Shown in pieces: positions 33,713 to 44,389 of a DNA stretch of 64,000 nucleotides. The notes beneath the pieces are model-generated. The model was not told the origin of the DNA. It saw only the letters and a list, made by a program, of their open reading frames with translations, and made no database searches. Every line of letters starts with the position of its first letter. Position 1 is the first letter of the stretch. Source of the DNA: Chytriomyces cf. hyalinus JEL632 (taxonomy: Eukaryota; Chytridiomycota; Chytridiomycetes; Chytridiales; Chytriomycetaceae); assembly GCA_025435555.1 (NCBI GenBank), contig JAIWWG010000032.1:248001-312000 (forward strand). Direction: 5' to 3'. The translations under genes and the position numbers were made by a program.

Positions 33713-34110
33713 TCTTATTTTTTTATTATCTCAGTTGAGCAATTTTGCGTCGTCTTTTGAGCAGCTCAAATCGACAGCGGAAAATTTTTCAATTTCAGCG
33801 ATTCACGTGATGTGACGCCAGATAACGCATAATGTTATTCCACTGCTCTTATTTATCCTGCTGCTACCATCGGACTTTTGTTGCTTCTGTTATCGGACAT
33901 TATCGAACTGTTACTGGCCTTCTTTGAGCATCATGTACTGTTTTTCATTTTCGGACACTAGTTGTCGTTACCCGTTACTGCAATGGTTTTTGAATCAGTG
34001 TGCATACCTGGAAGCCCTCATGCTGGGAAGATGAGATGTTGTCCCAGGAGACAGCAATACTGAAGAGATGAGTACAGCGTACTCAACCGCAAAAAAGGAA
34101 AGATAAAAGC
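33713..34110. other. Spacer upstream of hexokinase
   Basis: About 400 bp between the hexokinase start and tRNA-Arg. It should hold the hexokinase promoter. No open frame, repeat or recognisable motif was found. Confidence 0.5.
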
Positions 34111-34183
34111 CGAGCGTACCAGGGGTCGAACCTGGAATCTCCTGATTCGTAGTCAGACGCGGTAACCATTTTGCCATACGCCC
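34111..34183 (-). tRNA. tRNA-Arg (anticodon ACG)
   Basis: On the minus strand this folds as a full cloverleaf. The acceptor pairs GGGCGTA with TACGCTC. The anticodon stem encloses the loop CTACGAA, giving ACG. The T arm is CCAGG-TTCGACC-CCTGG. No intron is present and CCA is not encoded. Inosine at position 34 would read CGU, CGC and CGA. Confidence 0.93.
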
Positions 34184-34404
34184 GTGATAGTTTCCATAGA
34201 TAGTATGATTTTAGTCAATTTTAAGAGCGAGACTTGCTTCACGATTCCGAGAGAGCGCCTTGAGAAGTCATGAAGCAATTGTTCTATCTTGGTTCCATCA
34301 GTAACGTCACTCAGGTCATGTCTGGGCGACAAACACTTGCAGAAAACTTGCCGAAAACAAACGCGGGTGCTATATTTACGTTCGCAATGACATAAAAATC
34401 AAAA

Positions 34405-34956
34405 TCAAAACAAGGAAAGCTTGCGAAGACGTGGGACCACTCCAGCACCCAGCTTCTTCTGATCCAAGACACTCACTGGAATGTCCGCCTCACTGTCCCG
34501 CTCGTAATAAAGCAAGCCGACACTTTTCTCTGAGATGTAACATTCGCGCGAGTCAGGTTTCTTTGTTTCTGGGTTGGACTGCTGATACAGCTGTAACTGC
34601 GATTGGTAGCGCAGGTATTGTTGAAAGTGTCTGTGGTCGCGTGCCGACTGTGCTGCGGACAAGTTTCGATGTTGGTTTGCAGTGGCAGTGTTGGTCCTTG
34701 TCCGTGGCAGGGCTGCATTGTGGCTGAAACTGCACGCAGTCAGTGATGCTGGCGACGGTGGTGAAGTTGATAATGGAAGAGTGTCGCGACAGAGCGATGA
34801 TTTGCGCGAATGGGTTAAGCTGAAGCTGCGGCTGTTGAGGGAATGTTCTTCAGAGAAGGATAAAGACTGGCATGAGGTATTGGAGTTGTTGGAGTCGGAT
34901 CCACGACGGCGGGACAAGGCGTGGCTGTGGTGAGGGATGTCGATTGGAGATGACAT
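34405..34956 (-). CDS. Unrecognised Ser-rich protein
   Basis: A single-exon frame of 183 residues that I cannot assign. It is rich in Ser, His, Arg and Gln, with Gln/Tyr-rich segments near the middle (YLRYQSQLQLYQQ) and many Ser-Arg or Arg-x-x-Ser sites that could be phosphorylated. No signal peptide, membrane segment or known domain is visible. It diverges from the gene at 35224 across 267 bp. Length and uninterrupted frame favour a real but fast-evolving gene. Confidence 0.5.
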   Translation of the reverse strand: MSSPIDIPHHSHALSRRRGSDSNNSNTSCQSLSFSEEHSLNSRSFSLTHSRKSSLCRDTLPLSTSPPSPASLTACSFSHNAALPRTRTNTATANQHRNLSAAQSARDHRHFQQYLRYQSQLQLYQQSNPETKKPDSRECYISEKSVGLLYYERDSEADIPVSVLDQKKLGAGVVPRLRKLSLF

Positions 34957-35223
34957 TTATTACTGTGAGATCGAGAGGCAGTTGGCTTTATTATATAGGG
35001 AACGCGTAATTGTTGATGCTGGGATAGATACGCGGGGTTCTTTTAGTAACGCTTGGGTGCTTGGTTTGTGAAAATAATAACGCCACTCGTTTTGAACACT
35101 GCGTTTGAGGCATGGGTGCCATCTATTATTCAGATATGGCGAGTTCAAGTTTATCCGACCAAAAGTGAACAGATCGATGAGGCATTGTTTCCCCACTTCA
35201 ACAAAAATCATCACTGCTCAAGT

Positions 35224-37117
35224 ATGGCCGCATCAGCACCACCCTATGAAGAAGTACAAGGAATATCTCAAGAACTGCAACCACAGTACCATGAAACTGA
35301 TCTCAAATATAGCACGCTGTTTCAACCCCAGCAGTCAGCAGACTCGAAGGACACTCTGTCTGGATCGTACCAGGACATCATCAACGGACCTGTGTCTTAT
35401 TCAAAACTTGCACCACTTCCTCACCAGCTTCTCGGGCAGCAATCTTGTTATCACGCTTCGTATCAGAACCTCGCTCTTCCCGATTTTCAAAATGATTCCC
35501 GTCGCCCCGAACAGACTATTTCCCCACGCATACCAATTTCTCAGGACGATGCGCCATTATACCAACTCAGATCTGAGATGAATTTGCGCGCTAACGAATC
35601 CCAAGGTTTTTACTATACTTTTGCGATGCAAAAACAGTTTTGCTGACACGCTTGCTATTCAACATCCAGAGAGAACGCGCTCTCAATCCGAAGTACCGCC
35701 AGGAGCCACCACCTCATACCGTGGCGGCACTGACGATAAATCTTTTATGAAGCGTTTCTTCAAATCCAAACTCGGCAAACCGAAACCGTCATCAGATCGG
35801 GTTCAGCAAATGGCCGATGTTCGGGAAATTGTGAAGCCAGGCATATCTGCAATCGACACTCAGTTGTCCAACTGTGTTGTTGGCAGTTTACCAAAAGACG
35901 AGTTGCCTGTTTCAAAGAAACAGTTTCTCTCGAATGAAGAGCGCACCACTTCCATGCTTGCGTTTAGTCAAGCATTCCCACGAGAAGGAGCCACTTTGAA
36001 GCCAAATCCGCAGCAAAAGTCGCTGTCTCGCGAAGTTCCAGTCTCCCTCGCCAAAATAGCGGCGCCATCAGCACCCGTGGATATTGAAAGCGCAAGCAAC
36101 AATCAGGCGCAAAAAACGGCCATCAATTTCTCGTTCCCTGTTTCAGAGTACCCACAGCTCCATGTTCGGTATCCTTCGAACGGTGCCGACTCGATCAAGG
36201 ATCTCGAATCTGCCAGCCCTTCAAGGTCTTCTTCCACCAGCAGTTCTATGAAGGGCACTTTTTCTCATTCGGACACTTTCTTTGTTCCGAACGACGCTCC
36301 TCCTTGTCCGTTTGTCAACATAAACCCTGGAGTTCTTGACAAGGGTTCAGTCAACCAACCCATCTTGTTCCCAGCAAACAGCCCAGCGCTCGGGGCATCC
36401 AACCAGATCAATTCTCCTCCTCGAAAGTTTATCAAATCATGGCTGGAAAAGTGGACGCGTGTCAAGATACCACCAGACGCCATGCATGACCTGGCAAAAG
36501 GTTTCGAAGATTCCAAGAATGCATTGTTTCCAAACGCGTCTTTGCCAACGACGGCTGCTGAATTCCAGCCAAACTATACACCCGAGTATAGAAATATAGC
36601 GCTCCCTAAAAATCCACCCACCCCTGAAACAACTGAGCCGCTGCAGCGTGAAGCCATGTTCATGCCGCCACCCACGAACTGCCAAATCAAGATCCAAAAT
36701 GAATCATCACTCCACTCGTTGGACGATCTTCAGACACCGAAACCTGGACTCTTTTCACGGCATCAAACCTCGGTTCTGAATCCAACCGGCGAAGTTGGAA
36801 CAGGCGTCAACACGTTGACGGAAGGAGAATGGCACCCTGTCGTGCTGGAGATTCGGCCGGATGGAACGGGCGGGAGGCTTGAAGCGCGAGTTCGGAAGCT
36901 GTGTATTATGACGGAGTGTCATGGTTGGATGCTGCAAGGTGCACGGGTGTATACCGGCGGGTTTAATGTTGGGGCAGTTGGAAAGGATTATGTTCTGAGG
37001 GTCGCTTTTATGAATGGAAGGAGCATCTTTCTTGATTTTGAACACGCTGATGCGATGGAGTTGTGGCAGATTGCGTTGAAGTTTCGGACAGGGCAGTTGC
37101 GGGTTGGTCCGAAATAA
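35224..37117 (+). CDS. Unrecognised disordered protein with a PH-like C-terminus
   Basis: Two exons (35224-35605 and 35670-37117) give 609 residues. The acceptor acatccag at 35669 keeps the frame. The nearer ag at 35634 does not. The first 500 residues are Pro/Ser/Gln-rich and probably disordered. A short basic-aromatic region (FIKSWLEKWTRV) lies near residue 400. The last 95 residues alternate strand-like segments (VVLEIRPDGTGG, LEARVRKLCI, YVLRVAFMNG, IFLDF) and end in an amphipathic helix (DAMELWQIALKF). This fits a PH or PTB-like fold used for lipid or peptide binding. The fold is inferred from pattern only; I recognise no family. Confidence 0.62.
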
Positions 37118-37195
37118 CTGTAGGGATGACTGGTGATTCCCCTTTGATCGTTGCCCATAAATTTACCAAAAGTAAATAAAGAAATAAACAGAAAA

Positions 37196-40100
37196 ATGGA
37201 GAAGCTCCTGACGACGCTCGGTGAGCACTGACGCCTGCATTTGCGATGGACTCTCGCACTCCCGCAGAGACAGATGCACCACGAAGCTGGCGCAACTGAA
37301 ACCACCCCCCTGCCCCCACACACAACTGCTAAATCCAAAACACCTCGCAATTAACAGTCACAACGCGGCTGCGAGACATGATCAAAGCCATTCGATCCAC
37401 CAAAACAATGGCCGAAGAACGCGCTGTCATTGCAAAGGAAAGCGCATTTATTCGCACGTCCTTCAAGTCGGAGAACCTCGAAACGAGATACATCAACGTG
37501 CAGAAGCTGCTTTACATCTACATGCTCGGATATCCAGCACACTTTGGACAGATGGAGTGTCTGAAACTGGGTATGCAGTTGTGATGCCTTTTTGTTTTGT
37601 TGTTCAGCGTGGAAGTTTGATGAGTGATGATGGCCCAGTTGCATCGAACAAATTCATGGACAAACGGCTTGGCTATCTCGGCATCATGCTTCTTCTGGAT
37701 GAGAACCAGGAACTCTTGACCCTCGTCACGAACTCGATTCAAAAGTAACTTGCATTTTCCCTTGTGAGCTTTTCATTTTGACATGGTTTTTGCGCACACA
37801 CAGCGACATGAACAACGGCAACATTCAAATCGTCGGACTTGCTTTATGTACTCTGGGAAACATTTCATCACCAGAAATGGCGCGAGATCTCACTGCGGAT
37901 GTGGAAAAACTTCTTGGAAGTGGAAACTCGTTTGTGAGAAAGAAGGTGAGGAGGATTTACAGGGCGATTGTAGTGATTTTAACTTGTAATTTAAAGGCTG
38001 CTCTTTGCGCTGTCCGACTCGTCAAAAAAGTTCCAGACTTGCTCGAAAATTACCAATCGAAAGCAACGAGCCTTTTGCAAGATAAACATCATGGCGTGCT
38101 GCTCACTGCGATTACCCTTCTCATCGAAATGTGCAAAATCGATTCAAATGTGGCGGACGAACTCAGAAAGGTTGGGGGCTTTTTAATATCCGTGAACAAA
38201 CTGTCTCACTGTCGTGCAATTTGGAAACAGTCATCTGTCCCGATTTTAGTCAGGCATCTCAAAAACTTGACCACGGCGGGCTACAGTCCAGAGCACGATG
38301 TTTCTGGCATTACTGATCCATTCCTTCAAGTCAAAATCCTGCGCCTGTTGCGTATTCTTGGGAACGGATCCACATTTGCGAGCGATGCAATGAATGATAT
38401 CTTGGCTCAGGTCGCAACAAATACCGATGGGTCGAAAAATGTTGGAAATGCAATTCTTTACGAAACTGTCCTCACCATTATGGACATTGAAAGTGAGAAT
38501 TCCCTGCGTGTGTTGGCAGTCAATATTCTTGGACGGTTTCTCTCCAACAAGGACAATAATATCCGGTATTTCTGAAGTTAATTTACTTCACCACTTATAA
38601 ATCACTCATTGGTATGGGTGTCCTATTATTTTTAGATACGTCGCCTTGACAACCTTGACAAAGACTTCTCAAACAACCCTGTCTGCCGATTCGTCAGCAC
38701 TTCAACGCCATCGCGCCACAATTTTAGACTGCCTTAAAGATTCAGACGTCTCAATCCGTCACCGCGCATTGGACCTCTCATTCTTTCTCATCAACAGCAG
38801 CAACATTCGAATTCTCACCCGCGAACTCCTTTCCTTCCTCGAAGTTGCCGAAAGCGACATCAAATCCAGCGTCGCGAGTCGTATTGTTGACTTTGCCGGC
38901 CGATTTCGGCCAAACAAGCGGTGGGAGATTGATACAACGATCCGCGTGATGCGTGCTGCCGGTGCGCAAGTGGATGCGAGTACCGTGAATCATTCTGTGA
39001 AGTTGATTACAACGAGCAGCAAAGATTTGCAACTCTATTCAGTTAGGAAATTGTATAATTTGGTCAGGTTGGAGGGAGATTTGGCGCTTTCGCAGGAAGG
39101 ACTTGTGTTGGTGACTGTGTGGTGCGTTGGTGAATTTGGCGATGTGCTTGTCCGAGGTGGTGATGGCGGTAACAGTCTTACGGGTGGAGAAGATGACGAT
39201 ATGGTTGCGGGACAAACGGACTACATGACTGCGCCTTCTGAAAACGACGTTGCTTCTGTGCTGGATTCAATTTTGAGGGGTCCGTTTGCCTCTGTTTTAG
39301 TCAAGGAGTACATTATCACGGCCCTTGCGAAATTGACTGGACGATTCACGGATAAACCAGTCTTAGAGTACACATCGCTTTCTATTTTTCGAGTCCTCCC
39401 GTTATGTACTGACTTGTCCGATTTTTTTGCAGCTCCATTCGTTCATTGCTCGCCAAATACCAAAATCACACAAACGTCGAAATTCAAGCGCGTGCCGTTG
39501 AATTCACTGCCATCACTCGGCTGGATGCAGAAACAAGAGCTGCACTCTTGGAATGCATGCCTGTACTCGAAAGTGCCTTGAAAGAAGAATCTTTGAAAGG
39601 AACTGGAAAACCAACTTCTGCCGTGACAAGTCCTGGACGGCAAACAACTGTCCCAAGGGCGGCTGAAAATATTCTCGACTTTGGAGAAGATTTGATGTCA
39701 GGAGCGCCTGTGGCAAGTAAGGCACCGGCCGGCGGGTCGACGGCGGCGAATGATTTGCTGGATTTGGTGTTTGGAGGGACACCGGCTGTGACGGCTGCAG
39801 CGACGATGCCTGCTTTTGGAAACTTGGCGTTTGGAGGAGCTTCAAATCAAAGCAATGTAAATGCCCTTGTTTTCTGCCTTTAATAGAGTTGTTGGAGGTC
39901 TCATACTTCCTTACCATTCACAGAATATTATGGATCTGCTTGGAGGCCTCTCGATGAGTTCTGGAACCTCGACATCAATGCAGACAGCACCGATGGGTAT
40001 GGGTATGGGCGGCATGGGCATGGGAATGGGCATGGGAATGATGAACGCGACAAGCATGAACCAACAAACCACAAAACCATCGAATGCAAATGACTTGCTA

Positions 40101-40714
40101 GGTGATTTATTCGGATCTGGGCCTGTTCAAAGCCAGCCTGCTGCCCCATCCATGTCGTTGTTTGACTCTTCGGCTTCAAACGATCCATTCGGTTCCCTTT
40201 TATCATCTCCCTCAGTTCCCACATTGAAATCGTATCCATGCTACGAAAAGAATGGGCTTCGTATCGGGTTAACTCCTGAGCGATTGGATGGCGGTTTGGC
40301 GATTTCCATTACGGCAAAGTTTGAGAATTTGGGGATGGGTAGCGGGGCCGTCACCGGTGTTGCATTTTTGGTGGCTGTGCCAAAGGTGCGTCCCATGATT
40401 CGATATTTTTGTTGTTCAAGTTTCTCAAAAAACGTTGCAGAGTTTAAAATTGGCCATGCAGCCGCCGTCGTCAACATCCATTCCGTCGGCCGGCTCAGCA
40501 ACGCAGGTCATGCGAATCGATAACCCATCTCGAGTGAGTTGATGCGTACTATCCCGCAATTGTATCATATTTATCGGCTATCTCCTTGTTCTTGAAATAG
40601 AGCGCCATTAAGCTGAGGATCAAGCTGTCGTATGCTGTGCAGAACCTGATGGGACCGCAGCAAGTGGATGAAATCGTCGACTTTGGCGCGTTCGACGCGT
40701 CGCTCTGGTCTTGA
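37196..40714 (+). CDS. APL4: AP-1 adaptor complex gamma subunit (gamma-adaptin)
   Basis: Adaptin trunk, hinge and gamma-ear give about 939 residues in eleven exons: 37196-37220, 37358-37570, 37639-37744, 37804-37945, 37997-38170, 38231-38565, 38636-39367, 39433-39856, 39924-40385, 40441-40533 and 40601-40714. Family phrases include [48 protein letters not shown] and [17 protein letters not shown]-1 with clathrin buds vesicles at the trans-Golgi and endosomes. The hinge holds a Gly/Met repeat near 40000-40040. An ATG at 37378 would drop the conserved LRD just before it. A 25-nt first exon at 37196 restores LRDMIKAIR in phase, but the 137-nt intron it needs is long for this locus. The start is therefore tentative. 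Confidence 0.9.
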
Positions 40715-40787
40715 ATATTTCGATTTTGAGTGTTTGTGGGGGTTTCGATTAAAAATCGTGGCTTTTTAAAATTGTCAGCACTCAAAA

Positions 40788-43700
40788 ATGCGGCCTCCAA
40801 TCTCGATTCTGGTCGACGCGGCCAACGCCAGTGCTTGTCTCACATGCGATCCAGTGTCGCAGTCGCTGACGGTCAAGACGAAGGACGATGCGCGCACGTT
40901 CCAGGCGGATCAAGTGTTTCTTCAAGAGGCTGACCAGAGTGCTGGACCCGCGTTGAGAGCTGTCGTAAAACCATTGGTTGAGAGGTTTCTGGGCGGAGTT
41001 AATGTCACGCTCGTGCTTCTGGGGTCGAGTGACAGTGCGAAGGGCCAGTTGTTTCATTCCGTCTCAAGTTGAGTTTTTTGTGGGTTTATGAAGCAGCTGG
41101 AACTATTCTCAACATCTGTACGCGATTTGGGCAGGCAAGGCATCTATTTTGCCAATCTTTTTTGAAAGTGTTTTTGAGCAAGGGTTGGCGACGGAGCCGT
41201 TGAAGCTTGAGGTTTGTGTTGCCAACATCAAGAAAAAATCCTGACTTCTTTCGCAGTTATCAGCGCTTCAAATCTATGGCGACTTGTTACGAGACCTTCT
41301 GGATCCTTCAAACGCGGCAATCGAATTAGTGAACGACGGGTTCTCGGTAAAGGCGAACGGCATCACCCGAAGGACAATCTCGAGCTCGCTAATTGGTCTC
41401 GAAACGCTTTCAATGGTGCGAATCTTGCATCCTTTCTCTCTATTTTGAACTCACTTTGTTTGCAGCTCGGAAATCCAAGTTCGGGACAAGCGGCACTTGC
41501 CGCGACTACTGAAGTATTGACATTTGAAATTGAGAGGGATGTGACTCTGAGTACCGCGAATATGGTATTCATTATGTCTTTCCCCCCCCCCCCCCCCCCC
41601 CCCCCCCCGGACTTCAATTGACATTGACTTTCGTGTACAGTCAACGACAGAACGCGTTCGATCCTCTTTCACAATCTTAAAGTTATTAAGCTCGGATTTG
41701 TTTACCGAAGAGCCCAACTGTTTATTGCTGCAAGAGGGTCCCAGTGTCTCCCACTCTGTCGCCGTGCTTGCTTCTGCCATCAACACTGTTGCTTCAGCAA
41801 AGGTACTCAAAGTTTCGTTACAAAGCCGCTTCTCACTTTCGGTTCATTCCAGGGAAGATTCGATTTCACACAGTCCAATTTAACAAATGCGCTATCGCAA
41901 GCTCTCGGCGGAAACTCACTGACTGCGTACCTCGCCTTTGTAAAAGGGGACGCGAGCGCAGGACAAATCTGCAACGTTTTAAAACTTGCGCAGCGGATGG
42001 GACGGATCAAGAATAACCCTGTTCATTTAACCGCGAGTGTTCGCAATTTGTTGCAGAGAGTTCAGGTACTTCTTACGCTGCCGTGTTGCTGTTTGTCTGA
42101 ATGCTGGTGTGAATAGGACTTGTCGCCCGCCGAGGACCGAAGACAAATGGATTCGGATGCATCGAAATCCTGTGAGTTGAGTTTTTTGAAGATTGTGAAG
42201 AGTGAATTGACCTCTTCGCAAACGGATTCCAGACTCTTCCGCACAACACACAGGCGCGCAGATTCAAAACCGCGATTTGAAAAAGGATCTGAGCACGTTG
42301 CAAGCTTACGTTTACGAAATGACCACAAAGTAAATCTTACGAAAAGTAGTCTATTGAGTGCGAAAGCTGACGTCCATCTCCTCCCTCATATCCAGGTTCA
42401 ATGAACTCAAACTCGCCAACGCCACGTTAGAAGCATGCTGCAAAACAACGGAAAAGGATCGACTCGCAATGAAAACTGAGCTGTTGGAAGCCAAAATTGA
42501 ATTGAGTCGGTCTCTGGAGAACATGGACGGCAAGAACGGCGATGTGAGTTTTTGTTTTTTCATGTCATCTTTTGAATACTGGGGCACTGTTTAAATCATG
42601 AACAGCTTTATTCACAATTGCGGAAAAGCCAAGATGACATGAAAGCAGTCGAAACTCAGCTGCATAATGCGAAAGCTCGATGTCAATTGCTTGAAGAACA
42701 AATCAACAAAGGAGCAGTGGACAGAGAAAAACTGAAACTTGAACTGGACTCTGAAAAAAAGACGAATGCGGGCTTGGAAAAAAGGCTGCGAGTTGTGGAA
42801 ATGAAAAATAAGGAAATTGGGTTGGAAATGATTGCTGTGCTGGCGACGAAGGTATGCCCCCCCCTCAGACTGCGATAGTTGAAATGCTCTGACCATCTCG
42901 GCAGAACAACTACGACCGGCACAATGAGTCTCATAAACTCGAGTTGGATAAACTCAGAAAACAGTGAGTGAAGTGACCTGTTGCTCAACAGTTTTTGAAG
43001 AGCACTCAATTTGAAAAAACAGTAACGAATATCTGAAAAAGAAGATGGAAATCAACCAAAAGACTTCCTTCAGTCTGGGAAATGAAATGGAGCGAATGCT
43101 TCAAAGAGAGCAAGAAAAGTTGTAAGACGACGCCCGTTTTTTCAAGTTTTTTTTTCCATGTTTTTCTGCTTGTTTTTGTGATGTTTTTGTGATGTTTTTT
43201 TTTCTTTTTGGTTTTGCAGACGAAAGGTGACTCTCGAGCACAACGACCTCAGATCGCGTATCAGAGAAGCGGAAGAAGAAAAGAAAACCGCTGAAGACAG
43301 GCTGGAAAGTTTCCAAGAAGTCAGCGCAGCAAAAGAATACGCACTCATTCAAACGCACGCCACCGAGTGTGAAGGGTACCAATCTCAGATGGATGCAATG
43401 AAAGAATCTATAAAAAAGTCGCAGAGTCATCTTGAAGCATTGCGTGTGGAGATTGAAGAGTTGGGAAGCAAGTTGAATTTGGCGGAGAGGGAAAAGGAGC
43501 AGTTGCAACAAGTGATTGCGCATTTGGAGGATCAGGTGAGCGTCACTTTATTTTCGATTCAAAGATCGCCAAAAAAAGCTGCGTACAATTGATTTGATGC
43601 CATGACTTTGGCTTAAGCATTCAATTGCGACCGAGCATTACCGGTCAAAACTGGAGAAGCGTGAGTGTTTATCAACACCCAATCAAAGCTGTTAACCGTC

Positions 43701-44214
43701 GCCTAATTAAATAAACAGTCAGCCATGACGTTGCTTCGGCGGGCAACAAGAAAGGTGAAAAACCAGACACCCTTCATTCTTGTAACTCACGCTGACTCGT
43801 CGCAATGACTCTCAGACGCTGCCGCAGTGTCCAAGCAAATCTTCAAAGAAATGTTGGAGTCGTACACTTTTCATGAAAAGCAGCTTCAAGAGGAACTGGT
43901 GCACGCGAAAAGGAGTCTTGCAGTTGAGCGGACGGCTTTCTTGCGTCTTTGATTCTTTGGGTAAAGCTGAACAATATGGTTTACAGGGAAAACAGCAGGA
44001 ATCCAGTTCGACTTCATCCAAGATTGATCAGAGGGACTTTCACAAGAAGGTACTTTAAGCTTGCATGATCTCACAAGTTGGGGTCTCACACATTTCACAG
44101 CTCAAAGAGTTCACAATGAACATCCAGTACAAACTGGAAGTTGATCGCACCAGTTTATTAACGCGTGCGATTGTGGCAGAAGAGCTATTGAAGCAGCACT
44201 GCATCGTTCCATAG
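40788..44214 (+). CDS. Kinesin-motor-like protein without a P-loop, with long coiled coil
   Basis: Eighteen exons between 40788 and 44214 give 783 residues with consistent phases. The first 420 residues retain the kinesin motor outline: LSALQIYGDLLRDLLDPSN (the motor has LQIYNE..DLL), the alpha-4/alpha-5 region ALGGNSLTA and LKLAQRMGRIKNNP before the neck. The ATP-binding loop GQTGSGKT is replaced by GSSDSAKG and the switch II DLAGSE region is not recognisable. A coiled coil fills the remainder. It cannot be a normal ATP-driven motor. It may bind microtubules or scaffold, perhaps at the basal body or flagellum like animal CCDC78, which also has a kinesin-like head. The CCDC78 comparison is from memory and uncertain. 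The neighbouring flagellar gene IFT56 agrees with such a role but does not prove it. Confidence 0.8.
41582..41608 (+). repeat. 27-base poly-C run inside an intron
   Basis: Twenty-seven uninterrupted C residues lie in the intron 41565-41640 of the kinesin-like gene, between the donor and the acceptor cgtgtacag. The opposite strand would be a G27 run able to form a quadruplex. Confidence 0.9.
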
Positions 44215-44389
44215 CAACGAACATGTGAAAATATATAAAAAAAAGAGTGACAAATTCTGCGGGTTAAAACAAACTGTAAAATATCAAAACAAATCTTTGC
44301 TCGTCAACAGATCCAACTCAACCAAAGATGGTATCTCATATCAAACATCCAAGCAAGTCAACATCTGTGTTGACAGTGTTTTACCTCAG

